Source: Branchiostoma floridae
Taxonomy: Eukaryota; Chordata; Leptocardii; Amphioxiformes; Branchiostomatidae
Reading direction: 5' to 3'
DNA: 64,000 bases
NCBI RefSeq assembly: GCF_000003815.2
Contig: NW_023365765.1
Location: forward strand, 87,631 to 151,630
Shown here: in pieces, positions 1-15,000 of the stretch
How positions within the stretch are numbered: position 1 is the first letter of the stretch
Layout of the letters: the number at the start of each line of letters is the position of its first letter
Translations under genes and position numbers: made by a program
Notes under the pieces: generated by a model
The model's database searches: none
What the model was told of the DNA's origin: nothing
The model's input: the letters and a program-made list of their open reading frames with translations, nothing else

Positions 1-90
1 CCCCCGCAGTGCTCCGTCCTGACGCACACGCTGGTCCGCTTCTGCAGACCCCGCCCGCACGTCACGCTGCAGGACGACCACCGGCTCCAT
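1..90 (-). CDS. Exon 18: TSP1 repeat 5, cut by window edge
   Basis: Begins after acceptor CGTAAG and completes the split arginine codon: [25 protein letters not shown]. The rest of the repeat and the gene's end lie outside the window. Confidence 0.85.
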   Translation of the reverse strand, partial: MEPVVVLQRDVRAGSAEADQRVRQDGALRG

Positions 91-3000
91 CTTACGACGG
101 AAGAAATGTTGATTGTTTAAAGTAAAGATGACTTTCCAAGGTTTCTATGTCACTTATGATCACCATCTATGGCTCGATCATGACTTGCTGGATAATGTAT
201 GGAAGTAACGTCTCCTTTATGGTCTATCTAAGGCCTAAGTCATATTTCCAAACCGGGCCCAGACCGGGCAGCTTTGGGGAACGAAAAGTACTTGTACCTG
301 CCCCAGTAGTACAAGCTTCCCGGCATATATTCCTTTCCCGGTATTTTCCTTTCCCGATATTTTTCCTTTCCCGGCGTATTCCCAGTTTAAAATCATGACC
401 AAACAACTTACGCCAATGCCCCCAGAGAGGCCGGTGAAGGAGGCTACAGTACACCTAGATTTGGATTTTGAAATACTATGCAACGTGGAATTTTTAAAAA
501 ATGAAGTACATACATGCCTTGCTTCATGTTTCTTAAAGTCAGGTGAATAGACAGTAGGAAGTCATGAGAGAAAGAAAACAAGACAGAAAGACGGAGAGGG
601 GGGAATCACCTGTATGATTGTGGGCAGGGCCGCTGGATGCACTTTCTGACCACGGTGTCGGACCCGTTGCAGGGCAGCCCACCGTTCCTGGGGGCCGGGT
701 CCGTGCAAGAGCGGGTTCTGGTCTGTGAGCCGAGACCGCACGTCCGGGTACACGGGGACCACTTACTCCACTTGGTCCAGCCGCCGTCAACTGGCAAAAC
801 GATTGATAGTTACTGTTAAATAGATGTCTTTATTGAAAATAGCAGTGACCGTTTCCAAAATCATATCCAGTTGCTTGAGAAACTGCTTTTTGGCATAACC
901 ATTAGACTTATCGGAAGAAATATCAACAAAATCATACAAGGGTGTTGACAACCTTTACACCTATATAAAAAAGCATATTTCAAAGATACAAAAAGGTGTT
1001 GATAACCCTAGAATATAATTTAACGATCTTACAAAGGTATTGATGACAACCTTTAGACTTCTTTAAAAACATATTTCAAAGATCCTAACACCAAGAAAGG
1101 TGTTAAAATAATCGATCCAGTTATCAGTACATCTACATGCATACATACATATTCATACTCTTTATCGAGTTGAAGCATTGACAAAGTTACGCTTCCAGTG
1201 TGATCTATCTTTCATCAGTTCAGTGAGGTCCTTATCGCATAGTCTTAACATTCCCCACCTGGACATTTCTCTGGGTTGCAGCTGGCCTCCTCCATGGAGG
1301 GGCCCTCGCAGGGCAGGTTCTCGTTGATGCTGCATTCCCGGGTCCGTTTCCGGTACCCTCCCCCGCACGTCTGGCTACAGTCCGACCACGGCCCCCACAT
1401 GCTCCAACCGCTTTCTGGCAGGATTCAACAACATTAGAAGGATTACGCCGATGAATGTTGGACATTCAGGAAACTCAAAGGAAGGAAATTCTTTTTTAAT
1501 TATATATAAAAGATATACTGATTATGTATTGATTGATAAATGGTTTGTTGGAAAATAACAGTCCCGTCTGGATTTTGGTACTTCTTTGATAAACACACAA
1601 AAGTTTAAGATTAACTCAAGCAAAGTTATTGACCGTCTGCAAAACTGGATTAGTTTTGCAAACTATCAGAAGTTTCAGACAACGTCCACTATCAGTTGTC
1701 AGTGACTGAATATAATCTGAAATCTAACAGGGATTTCACACTCTAGTTTAGTCACTGACAGTATTCAACAACATTTGAAAGATTACGTCGATGACTAAAT
1801 ATGTTTTGCAAACAGTCAGAAAATCCAGACAGCATCTGCTATCTTTCGTAACTGAACATGATCTGTTACGTCATGAGGTATTTCAGACGAAAGATACCAT
1901 ATATATATATATATATATATATATGCTGTCTAAAACTTCTGGCCGCCAGCAAAACGTATCCAAATTGGGTAACTTTTGTATACAATGTATGAGGAACTAA
2001 ATTTTATAACAATGCGGAAATGATCGAGTATACACGACAACTGTCTCATTAGAGGTATTTACTATCTGCCATGACCGTAACAAATCAATGGTACGTTCCT
2101 AATACTGTAAATGCAGAAATGTTGGCGGTGGATTAATGTTCGCGGTTTCCGTGGTGGCCACTTCACCGCGAATTTAAAACCACCGCGAACATTTTTCTAT
2201 TATGATATTAGATTGCAGTGTATGGTGTTAACGCGAACTTAAATCCACCGCGAAAAGTCCTTTTTCCGGCTACCGCGAAATTAAATCCCCGCGAACTTAT
2301 ATACATTTACAGTATACAACGTGTATCTTGCAACAGTCGGTTTTACTTACCTGGACATGCTTTCACCAGACATTCGTCCGTCTCAAGGAAGGTACCCTTG
2401 CAGGGATCCCCTCCGCCGCTAGGGGGCGGGTTAGAACACTGCCTGGTCCGTACCCTTGCGCCTTTTCCGCACGTCGCCGTACAGGACGACCACGGCGTCC
2501 AGAACCCCCAGCCTCCGTGAACTGTAACTCACATGGTTAGATATTTGAAGCCTTTCCTGGCTGGCTATGAAAGTTTTACTCCTAGATCCTCTATCTCAAT
2601 GCTTTTATCAAACTCTTTTAAGATTGGCAAACACATCGAGCTTGAACAACATAAGGCATATGCCGGCTTCAAGGGAAACGAGCGATCTACTGGAAAATGC
2701 TAAAAATAATGACATACAAAGATATCACGATGTTGATTTGGTCTTAAATCTCGGCTATTTCTTGAGGAAATATAAAACGCAGAAACAAACACGCACATAG
2801 CTCATCACCAGTACAATTCAGAAAAAAACTGTGCGTCCGTTATGCCGATATACTATTTTAGACTATTCGCTGCTGTAAAGGAGAGAGCGTTTTCTTACTA
2901 GGATCCCGTAAGCTGGCGACTCTGTTGTGAGCGTTAGTGACGGACCCCTGCCGGACGTGTGGCCTTCCCACCGTCTCCACCCGGCTGTCGCTCCCCTCCG

Positions 3001-6000
3001 ACCCGCCTTCTGGTGACGTCACCGTTCCCTCGCCAGCCACAGACAATCTTCTACCTGGAGACAGTGTGACTAGCAATCAATTGATACTCGATTGGTCACA
3101 AATATGCTTCTTAAGTATTGAAATTCGGGCCATGAAAGTAAACCTGGCCACAGAGAGTCGACAATCAGACATCGTGTCTGTCTCGGTGTCTTATTATTCT
3201 CACGTTGTGTCGATGTCATGCAAATCTATTCTAATTAGCACAGTACGTTTGTTTTCATCAGCTCGTGCAAACGTCATGATTGAGACAAGGTGAGACGGGG
3301 AGATATAAGCGTGTTCACGGATCCAACTGCGCATGCGGAGCTTGATACATTTTGGGTAATGTATCAAATGTTAAATTCTGTGAGAAAAAAAAAACACGTC
3401 TTGTATGTATTTAAGCATTTTGGTGTCCTCTAACAAAATGTTGTAACAACAGCTATTCTAATGTCCTAACCGGTGTTCAAATGTTCGTCGACAGTGGCGC
3501 ACTTGGTATGCGTTCGATTGATTTGATGGAAACCCGTGTGAAACAGGTATAATCCCCAAATGACACGGCAAGTTATCACCCGGCCCTGAACACCCGTATC
3601 GAGCGTTATAGCGGCCCAGCTATGACGTAAGAACTGTTAACAAGGCAGGAACCAGTCCACCGTTCATCTGTAGATGCGCAATTGCGTCCATGAACAAGCT
3701 TATTGCTTTATAAAGCGGCCAATCAATCAAGGTCCAGCAAACTTTGGCCATGCGCAGTCGTGGTACGGGATGGTCGGGGGTGGATGAAAAACACTGCCAG
3801 CGATCCTGGGATTGATTCATACACTAGTGTGCAAGCAAAAGTGTAACGTGGTTTTGCCCTACCACAGATAGATCAGCACTGGTACTCCATGCAGTGACAT
3901 CGGTATCTAGTCATTGTTCGATATCAAAGTGCAACGACACAGGTTTTCAGCCCAAATTCTTGTTGAATGACAATATTTTTTGTGAAACTAAGGACCAGAT
4001 CACTTTAATAAAGGAGAAAGGTGAACTACCATCATTTTAGAGATCTAGAGCTACTACTACATGCAAGTCATCTCGGTGTAGCGTGACAGAAGCCGGTCTA
4101 CCATGCCGGGACGTGTACTTTGGTGAACGAACATCTGCCCAAAGCTGGAATGGGTGAATCGGCGTGTCTCTTGGTCTTTTCTCAGTGTTCTAAGCTACCG
4201 CAAAGTACCTGGACAGGGGATAGGGTTACAGACGTGTCTATGTACGTCCGGGCCCTGGCAGGGTTTTCCACCGTTCGTCGGGCGAGGGTTGTTACATGTC
4301 CGTCTGCGGAGCGTCCAGCTTTTCCCGCACGTCTTGGAACAACGGCTCCACTCGCCCCACGGGCTCCAGCCCCCGTCAACTTTGTCACAGGTTAGCAGGT
4401 CAGTACACAGTCACTTATATATAGTTCAGAAGTAGAGAGTCTTTACAGCTCGTATGTTAGTATTGGATAATCATGTTAATTAGATCTTAGATCATAATAC
4501 ATGGTAAACTTTCTTCTATCAAACAAACACAAAGTACACACGGATCAAATTTTCAACGACCACCGTCACCTTCTTCAGGATCAATACTGATGACCAATCA
4601 CTTCAGAATGTAAACTCACGAGAGTGTGTGGAAGAAAGTTTAGCATTGTAGTGTGATTACTACCAACACAGATGAGCTTCCATGATAGATCTTAAATCTT
4701 TTAGTGTAAACCCTGAATGATAGTTGATCCTGAAGATTCTGAAGAATGTCTGATACAAGACAAAACTGGTATATGAATACCGTTTTGTCACTCCTGTTGC
4801 CATTCTACTGATGTTTTTAAATATATATGTATACTACCGTATACTATTGTAACGATAGTTTACAATAAATACATCGATCAACTGACTTGCACTATGCAGG
4901 ACCAATACAAGGAGAAATTTCAAAGCGGTATCCTAACAGCAGGTTGATAATACAACATCAACTCCGATAAAAGTGTTACCTGACATCTCGTCCTTGGCCA
5001 CCCCTCCTTCCACAACTCTTCCCTCCACAGTCGCCACCTCCTGTCTCACGGCTTCATGATCAATACCTGAAATATGCAATAATAGCTTGCTGAATCCCTA
5101 AGGCTGTGTAGAAATCCCTTTTAATGGCTGTAAGTATTCATGTAAGTAGTCATTCAGTAAAGGTCACTTTCCGAACATGTGAGGTAAGCACGGGGTCAAA
5201 GGTGGCTGGAAGTTTGTAAGGACCACCGTCTTCCTACATCTTCAACCTCAGACAATTTAGAGCTCATTATGTATACACTTATATATGCACTTACCTTCTA
5301 TCTCGGACAAGAGAGACGGCTTGCCAGGGTTGGATCTGCTCCTAGAGTCCGGCACCCGACCGATCCCCTCAATCTCGCTCAGAGTCCGCTGACGCGATCC
5401 TTCGCCTTCTGCCACAACCCGGACCTCGTCGTTACCTACGCGCGGAAGGATTAAAAAGTACCACATTGTAAAAAAATCCAACAATTCTAATCGACAAACT
5501 TCCGTATGAGCGACAGGTCACATGTTTGACATACAAGGTAGACTCACGGGGAAGTTGGTCAGGGATATTGTTGGCTCCAACGAACATTCATGTTAATGTC
5601 TGTAATTGTACTTGAATGCAAGTTCATCTGTGACGGTAATCAACATTATGTTGCAATTTTACACTTTACATCCGTACACAAAATAAAGCGTTTTCAACAA
5701 GCTTTTGATCAGTCTTCTGATCTTCGAGTTGAAATGACCCATTTGGCCAACAGTTGAAATGGGTCGATACCGACTGCCAAGCACCTTCAACCCTTTGGTG
5801 ACGTCACACTTCCGATCTGGAAGTGCCACATAGACTTTGTTTCGTTTCAACTTGATCACAGGACTGATCTATTGTTGGTATGTGATTTATTTTGTGTACG
5901 GATGTAAAGTTTAAAATTGCATCATAAGTTGGTAAATGTAGTATTGTACAGCGTCTTTTGTTGAATGAAATCACCAATAGCCCCTACCAGATGTTTCTGA

Positions 6001-9000
6001 TATCATGCACAAAATGCCATTCCGTCGCATCACGTTGTAAACCTTTCAGTGCCTTAGTGTTTTGTTAGGGGCTGTTGGTTTCAATGTTTCTGTGTTACAG
6101 TCGTACATATGCGTGCGTCCAATCACGATTATTGCGGTTTTACCCAAACGTTCGCTCTTGCTTTCAGCCACCATGCTGCAGTTCGTATCAGCTTGCATAT
6201 TTAGCCAGAAGTCCCCTCTGGAAGGTAAAACCTACCTTGCGGCGGTGGCGGCGCCATTGACACACGTATGGCGGAAATAGCCGGACCACCCTTGAACCGG
6301 GGCGGCTTATTGCGGTGGTTCCGCCGGTCATCTTTGACCGAATGGGGAAAGATAAAACGGACAGAATGATTTTTTTCGTCGATCTTAAGAATACTTTTTT
6401 ACCAGCATTAAAATGCCACCATGGATGAGCACATCGTTACGTGAAGGCATTGCGAACGGAAACAAGAAGGATTCTCTCCTGTAATATTCATCCCTTTATT
6501 TCGCTGTTCGAATGGCAATGGAGACAAAAATGTTTGGATGTTTACAGTGTGAAATGTGTTTGTATGTATGGTGTTGTAGTTTCTAGTTTGTCATAGGTCA
6601 TGAACGTTCAGTCAGGTGGTAGTTAGGTCAAGTGTCATGTGTTAATTATAAATTTGGCACGTGGTAGTTACAAGGGTGTCACGTGGTAGTCACAAGTGTA
6701 TCACGTGGTAGTCACGTGTTAGATATACAAGCAAGCACATTGTGTGTCATGTGGTAGTTCTAAGTATGCCACGTGGTAGTCACAACTGTGTCACGTGAGT
6801 TACAAATGTATCACGTGGTAGTCACAAGTGTATCACGTGGTAGTCACAAGTGTATCACGTGGTAGTCACAAGTGTATCACGTGGCAGCTACAAGTGAGTT
6901 ACGCGTTAGACACATTCAATCACATTGTGTGTCATGTGATGTCACGTGGAAGTCACGATTGTGTCACGTCATAGATATACGTTAATTACATGATACTAGT
7001 AATCACATGTGTGTCGCCTTTTAGTTCACAAGAGTGTCACGTGATAGCTACATGTCTGCCACGTGCTAGTCATGGATGTGTCGAGTGTTAGGTACATTAT
7101 GTATTCCCACCTGTGTCACGTGGTAGTTACTAGTTTGCCATGTAGTTATATGCTTATGTATGCGACGGCAATTGTGTTAACACATTTCATATAAACGTCT
7201 TGTGCAAGCAAGACCATTATGGTCTCTTTTCCGTGCATTATGACGTTGCTATTGATAGATTTTGATAGATTTCAAATTCAAGAACCGACAATATAGTTAT
7301 CAATCGCACAAAGACTTAATTGCACAATTCTAAGTAGAGCGCTTTCGCCTCAAAATACTGCTCAACCCGCAAGTTATACTATCATATACTCTACTTCGTG
7401 AAGAAGTTTGTTGTTCTGTGTCTATGTCCATGCAATTTCTGAAATCAAAACTGCACTATTCCATTTTTTTCAATTTGAAAAAAAAGGCCGACTGAAAGAA
7501 GCAGTTCATTTTGTGCATACTTTCATTTGCATGCATTATAATCGCCTCCTGTTGCTCTACACGAATTAATGTGTTTTACACTGCAACAGCCTTTGTCAGT
7601 ATTACCTGGTGACCCCTGACCTCTTCCCTCGGATGTACCCCTCAGCAGATCCAGGAAGGTGTTGGCACGTGACCAGACGGAGGTCGGTGACCCCGTGCCC
7701 TCAGCAGGACCGGGGGATGTCTCATATTCTGATGACGTCGTCTGAACGGTGTGGTGAACTGTGTGGGTCAATCAAATCAATCAATAAATTGCTGAATCAA
7801 TCAATCAATGAACCAGTCAACTTAATTTATCCTGCTGCGCGTGCGTCAGCCTCTCTGTCGGTCATTACACTGTAAATTAGATTAAGTTATTAACAGAGCA
7901 ACATTGTTACATACCGACCTATAAAGCAATCTATGCGTGTCGAATCATGTACACTGTACCATGATTTGAAGCTACCGTCCTACAGTAAAGCCTCATTAGC
8001 TTACAGTAAAGAGTCTGTACATGAGACATGTCACTTAATGTTATGGACAAAGATTTATTTGCATATCTATCTACACTTCAAAAATCCAGTCACTATTCTA
8101 CTGAAACTTACGAAGAGCATTGTTAAACCCTGTCAGTCCTTGATGCTTGGGTGAGATATGACCCTGGCGTTTGGCGCCAATACAACAGGACCACACAGAA
8201 AGGGTTCCTGAACACTACGTCTTTGATAAAGTTCCATCGTCTCATATTGCTTACCTTTCAACAAATTCAATGCCACAGATGACGCGTGTACAACGTTTTG
8301 CTGTTGTTATTGCTAACTGACACAGGTATGTGAAAGGATGTGTGGAAATCATTTGTCAAGATATAATAACTTTTTACTTGGCAGCCATCGCTCTGGCCAA
8401 GGATATCTTACAACAACTGTTCCGAGAACAGCAGTAATGCAAAATAATTACTTTTCACCAGTCAGACAAAACACCCAGGCGCCACTACTCTGCTCAGTAC
8501 CAAAGAATGAGCCAAGGTTGTATAGATTTATTAGCAGAGTTCAAACCGGAGGCAGAACTAAAAGAAAACACCCTTCCGAAGCTCACTCCGAAGCAGCCTT
8601 CTTTGGCTAAATCCAGAGGTGGTAAATCATGCCTCCCTCATTTATTGCTTAAAACTATGGAATGCTGCAAAACAGGTGTTTCTGCTCTCTTCTTTGCTGC
8701 AAAGTTTGAAATATCCGAAGTGATAATGATAAACAAAATTAACCTGGTGTATTATTGTGGTCAGTTGGTACACAATATGAGTAATGAGTCTGTTTTACGT
8801 GCTCGAGGCACCTCCTCGAACACGGGGTCCCGTTTACGTATGAACGCCCTCACATCATGTCCGAGCTGAGCCGACCATGGGATCGAACCTAGGCCTGCGG
8901 ATCCAATGAAATGGTTCCAGATAGCTGAAGAACCAATATCAGAAGAACACATGGTATCTAGAACTTAAATCATCACTTTTCAATACTTTCAGAAATGTTG

Positions 9001-12000
9001 CTCAACTGATACCCTGTGGAGGTTGATGCAAGACCTACAGAACACGTGGAGGCTTTGCGTAGGAAATTTGAACAAGAACTAAATAGAAAATGTACCAAGC
9101 AGGGCATTTAGGTCGATAGAGAGGGGGCTACATAAAAAGATCGGTTTCTTTTGCCAAAGCCAATAGCCGATTTACCTGTACTCCTTGTGTTAACAGCAAA
9201 CCCCTTGTGTATTTGGCACTTATTCAGGGTCTACGCTGCAGTTACCTCTTGGCAAGGTGCACGACACACGAGATCTCTTAAAAGGCAGGGTCGCACCAAT
9301 CCATCAACCTTGTGTTTGACTTTAGTGAGAGTTTGTTTCCGGCAAAGTTCCACGCCAATCTAAATGTTGGCCGACCTGTGCCAACTTCTTAAGGTACAAA
9401 TGACGGTGTGTAAATCACAGAAAAGTCGGTTAGTCACGGTCCTTGGCCCGACGCCTCCGCATTTTCCTTCCGTTGTACACCGGTTACTGGGTTACAGGGC
9501 ACAGAACAATTATAATAGCCCTTCTGATCCTTATACATGGGAATAATGGTTGAAAGAAAAGAAGCTATCAAAAGCCACTAGTTTATTCAATGATAAGCTA
9601 ACATTTACAGGGTAATCTAAGCTCTATTTATTGCCCATGTAGAGCATACCAGGAAATTCCATATGGCGGAACATGCGGAAAATAGTGGGGACCTGGCACC
9701 CCCCCCCCCCCCCTCTGGCATCATGGGGATGTTTGACAGCATCCAAACAGCATTCTTCTTGAGCGATTCTGACACAGCAAACATGCACAAGAGTCTGATT
9801 TTTTGACAAGGTAAAAAGACAACAACCTTTACCTGTAACGTCCAGCATTTCAATGCACGAACCTTTTCCAAAGAAGAAGACTATTCACTTTGTTTTTTAA
9901 ATGCTACCTTATTGGAAGATCACTCTGTCCACTTTCGTTTCATGTAACCAACACGGAATTTTGTCTGTTGGGAAAAGCTAGAGGCTAGAAATGAAAACTT
10001 TGACCCCCTTTAGGCTACATATTGTATGTAGTTCAAAATCTTACTAAGAACTTAAGTGGTGGTTTGAGCACTCCTGCGCTAAAGGCTCTGTATTCGCCCA
10101 TGTAATAGATGCGGGCTCAACTCCACGTTATTTGATTAATGAGGGACACATTCTTTAATTTCTAAACATGACCCAGACAGACCAACCTGATGAGCTTGTA
10201 GGATACAAACATAGCATGAACAGGTATGCGAGACATGAAGATCTGCTCACAGAGACCATCTGTTAGAAGACCTTGCCCGAAGCACCTGGCATGATTGATG
10301 CACTCATTCATTGGTGCCTTGCAGACCCTTGACAAGACGTGTCATGTTCTCACGCCTTCTGCGAAACCGCCACACTTCAGAACCGAATGAGAAACAGACA
10401 AGACATTCCGATGTGCTCTCTTCTACAAATTGCTGATCTTTAGCTAACAATCGTTTATTTCCGGAATACCAGTCAGACGTCCCAACGAGACCTAACAATA
10501 TATTATTACCTACTTCCCAACATCAAAGGGGAAATTGAGACTACAATCCTCTCAGGAATAAGTACGTGATTCAAACGTATGTCAGGTCTCAACCGATGAT
10601 GATAAGTGGTAGATGAAGTGTCGCATTCCTAGCTTGAATTGCAAAGAGAAACCATTCACATTGCGATTTCTGTAGATTCCGTGATTGATTGATCGATTGA
10701 AGGAATCATTGACTGATTGACTGGTCTAGTGTGATGTCATTGGGAATCAGGCTGCATCTGACCCTGCTGACATTGCCACTGGTATCGACCTGTCTGATGT
10801 GCCTTTGCCTGTCCTACGTGGTGAAACTCACGTCTTGAGCTGCGACTCCGCCTCAGGTTAACAAGGGTTAAGTTACACCGTACCGTTTGGCCTCAGGGTG
10901 ATACGTATTGGGTGTAATGGGTTAAAATTTATTGAAAGTAGGGTAAAAAGTATAAACCTGTCTGATGTGCCTTTGCCTGTCCTACGTGGTGAAACTCATG
11001 TCTCCAGTTGCGACTCCGCCTCAGGTTAACAAGGGTTAAGTTACACCGTGCAGTCCGGCCCCGGGGTGATGTTGATTACGCGTAATGGTTTGAAATATGT
11101 TGAAAGTGGCCAAATGGGCCCAGCAACAGAAGGACAATTGTTGGCATCCAGATGCAGTATATATTCATTACTTATGTGTGATATGTCTGTCGAGCCATAA
11201 TAGTGTACTGTGAAACCAAATACCAAGCCCCAAACACTGCTTTTGGCCTTTTCTTCACTGATTGCGAAGATAAGGCATAGCGTAGCATACAATAATGTAT
11301 GCTACGCCACGGCAGTTAGCAGTTTCAGATCAATATCAGAATGACCTGCCTACCAGAGTCTATATTCAAGCTACATATGTTCACCATCAGCAATTAAGAT
11401 GTGAGGTCTGAGTCCTAATTTCGATATGTTATGAAATACAATCACTTTCCTTGACGCCATGATGTTACATGTGGTATACGTTCAGTGTCTTCTTGACATT
11501 ACGATAAAATTGACTAAGATACATGTTTGGATTTGAAATATGGCCTTAGATGTATATGACGCATGAATACACAAAATGGAAAAAAAATCAGGAAAACAGG
11601 CTACTAATTGCCAGAACCATGAAAGATTTCAGGCTACTAATTGAATACCATGAGAGTTTATCAAGCTAAGCCCGCGTACATGTACCTTTCTACCTGAGTG
11701 TGTTGACGAATGGTCCCCTCGTTTTCTTAAAAGAAGCCATATGAGATTTAATCATTAAGTTATGATATACTTCACTAATTTGGAAGATCAACTGACTCTT
11801 TCTTGTCCGAAGATAAATTAATCTTCACAAAGGCACAACACCCAGCAGCTGTGTTGTACCATTGCCTCTGCGATCATCACCCCGCCCGTACACATACACC
11901 CCGGGGCAAACTGGAGAAACTGAGCAGGTAATAGAGACCTCATTTCTGCAACCTCTAATAACATTTGTCACGGGAACAACCTGGTCTTCATCAAGCCTGG

Positions 12001-15000
12001 CCAGGCGAAATGACGATCCGACATATCAGTCCTGTTTGTCTTTCAGTTTGCTCAGCAGGTCTTGTTCTCCGATAACCCTCTAGGCACAAAACAAACAGTA
12101 TCCTGACATGCGACAAGGATGATCTGCTGTTCATTAGCTAATAGAAGAAGTGGTCTTCCTACGACGTAGCTAAATAGGCGTGATATATTTACCTCCGTGA
12201 AATTGTGTGTGTGTCTGTGTGTGAGTATGTCTGTCAACAAGATAACTCAAGAACGGCTGGGTTGACTGGTTTCATTCTTGTTTTGGTGGTAGGGTGTGAC
12301 GAAAGCTGGAAATGATTAGATTTAGGCCCCCTTGGTACTGCAGTGGAACTTCTGCTTTTGCAATCTCGTGTTTTGAACACGCTATTGCCACTATTTTTTG
12401 GGTGTTAGATACCTATTGTGCTTGGGAAGAAGTAACAAGCTAAAACCGTTGCCAGTCTGAACCTGGAATCAATATATGGTACTTTGTGCCAATGCCCATC
12501 GTGGTTGCTGATAACAAAGCAAAAAGCAATTTGTATGGCTGATAAGTGACAACAAACGCGTCAACACATACTGATAACGCATGACCCTACTCGTGATGGG
12601 ATAAACAACTTCGCACACTCGTACGTTCAACACCAGAGACCTGCCAACAGCAAGCTACCTTCTGTTGTTTTGAAACGATGCCCTTGGCTAGGCTCTTGAT
12701 TTCCAACGAGTGCCCGGCACGCGAGGACTAGGAAAGACATAACCTCATTACAGGCATTTTCGTTGTTTACTGTACGTTGAATTTCGCTTCGAACAAATCA
12801 ATAACAGGGCGAGCATTTCTGCGTTTGATGAATAACACAACTAGGCTGTTCGTAAGTTACACTTCACATACGGCCTCTCCTACGAACCTACGAAAGTTGC
12901 AGACGAAAAAGGTGAAGAGCTGGAAAACAGGATTATTCATCCAGCCCAAACACGGCACTGTACTGGTGAGACGAATTAACTCAGAAACGAATCATCAAGG
13001 TTAGGAAAAGCATGTCTGAGTTCGACGAATAACACAATATAATTAATTGTGTAGCCCGTAAACTATACTAGTACTTCACACACAACACCAAACCCAAACC
13101 CAGTACTGACGAGGTAAATAAACTGCTGCGGGGTCACCTGGTACGTAACGTATCAGTGAACTTGTTTACTCGTCAAGCTTCACGTGTGCGCTCACCCTGA
13201 CCTACATACACAAGGGCACTGATACCTACAACTACAGCAACCCGGGGCAATGACCTGGCATTAACATTAGCAATGCCTCCGAAAATAGTTTCATCAGGTT
13301 GGTGGAATATAGGATATAGGAGAATTCTTGTTACACAACCAGCACTGTAGGCAATGTAAGTACCTGTAGCCTGTGTTTACACAAGCTTTCGCTGGCTGGA
13401 GTAATTACCCCCTCGTAGGGCCGACCGCTAGGGGCGCGATTTTAGTCAGGCTATAAGTACCTGCTGGTTGTGTAAAAAGAATTCTCCTATATCCTATTGG
13501 CAATGCCTGTTAGTTGGAACACTTTAAACAGCCTTTTCCTTCCATGGAATGCATCATGTTGTGATCTCATGTTTCCCAAGATGTTAGAAACCGAAGGTCT
13601 TTTAAGGTCTTCATAAACTTAACCTGACGTACTGTTGAAGAAGCTGCATTATATTATGCCGCAATACTTCGTAATTAAGTAGCTTGTACGTATAAAAATG
13701 TGCATGTTTGTGAGTTGCAGCATCTGGTCTCGCCAAGCCGTTGTACCATCTCATGAATCACACGCGATGATACAATAAGCTATCTTTGAGATTCAAAAAA
13801 CAGTTTAAATAGTATTGCGACATTTGTACTGTATGAAAAAGTATGGAAACACCACTTTACCTTCAGTGCGTCCTTCAACGTCATGTTCTCTCCTAACACC
13901 TACACCGCCCTGTCTGTCTGTGTTGTCAGTGGGACGTCCACCGCGATATCCCTCTACTGATGTCCCTTCTACAAACGTCCTTTCCACAGATGTCTGTTCC
14001 ACAGATGTTCCTTCCAATGGCGCGCCAAACGCAGGTATGGCACCGCCGTCACAGACGTTCCCCTGGTACACCTGTCCTCCGCAGCACACCTGCATCAACA
14101 TCGTCAGGTAAACTATTTCAACTTTTTGCAATCAAAATATCACGATGCAGTTAAAATATCACGAACGTGTAGACTTAGATGGTACTTTACTGTGACACAG
14201 GCAAATCCCTTTTGAAATGATATCACTGTATATTCAAGGGATTCACTTCAATAAAGCACAAAATGCAACGTGAACCCTCTATCAAATGCGTTTCAATTCG
14301 TACCTCGAGTAATGACCATTTCTACTCAGTCTGCGTACAGATGCGGGTCAAAATAACAAAAATCAAGATCGATAGCGGGCCCCTAGTGGCTCCCTAAAGT
14401 ACTGCTGCAAAACTTCCATTTTTGATAAATCTTGTTTCTTCATGATATAATTCCCAAGATGAATGCTTAATATGCTAATATCAAGTTGGTTAGAAATAAA
14501 ACTGAATGCCTCACCTGCCTGCCTATGTTGAAGACGACCTCCCCACAGCATCCCCAGACGGGAGAGGCAGGTACGGTAGACAGGCTGTTCCCGCACCTGA
14601 GACAGGTGTTCTCACCTTCTGCACCTGCCCGCACCTGTCATTTACCAAAATTTTATCCGCATTCGAGTCAAATTTACAACACCCAATCGGGCTATATATT
14701 CCGGTTAGCACTAGTACACAGATTATCTGCAAAGTCGTTAACCTTGAGTCCTCGTCGACAAGAACCAGTGTGAGAAAGAACCATTACAAATATTGTATTG
14801 TCAAATATTGATGTTCTAGAGCGACAAATGCAGGTAGAGTGAACTCGTGAAATCATTTTAAGAAGCAAGCAGAGTACAACCTGGGTTTTTAAGGCCAGCC
14901 CCCCCCCCCCCCCCCCCCCCCCGGCCCCGAGCGACATATAGTAAATTTTACATGGAGGGGCGTGTATCATGCGATATGAAGGTGTTCTAGCGCATTATTG

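Larger units (their letters stand above)
7759..13305. other. Large intron between galaxin block and linker exons
   Basis: Holds a (TCAA)n tract near 7,768, a tRNA-like box B (GGTTCGATCCC, minus) near 8,880, a 15-bp C run at 9,699-9,713, a direct duplication at 10,789-11,107 and a dispersed repeat at 12,196-12,365. No exon with credible splice sites and phase was found. Confidence 0.5.

Noticed and set aside
6658-7122. CRISPR-like regular repeats
   Set aside because: The units are directly tandem with no unique spacers. It is a 22-bp minisatellite in an animal intron.
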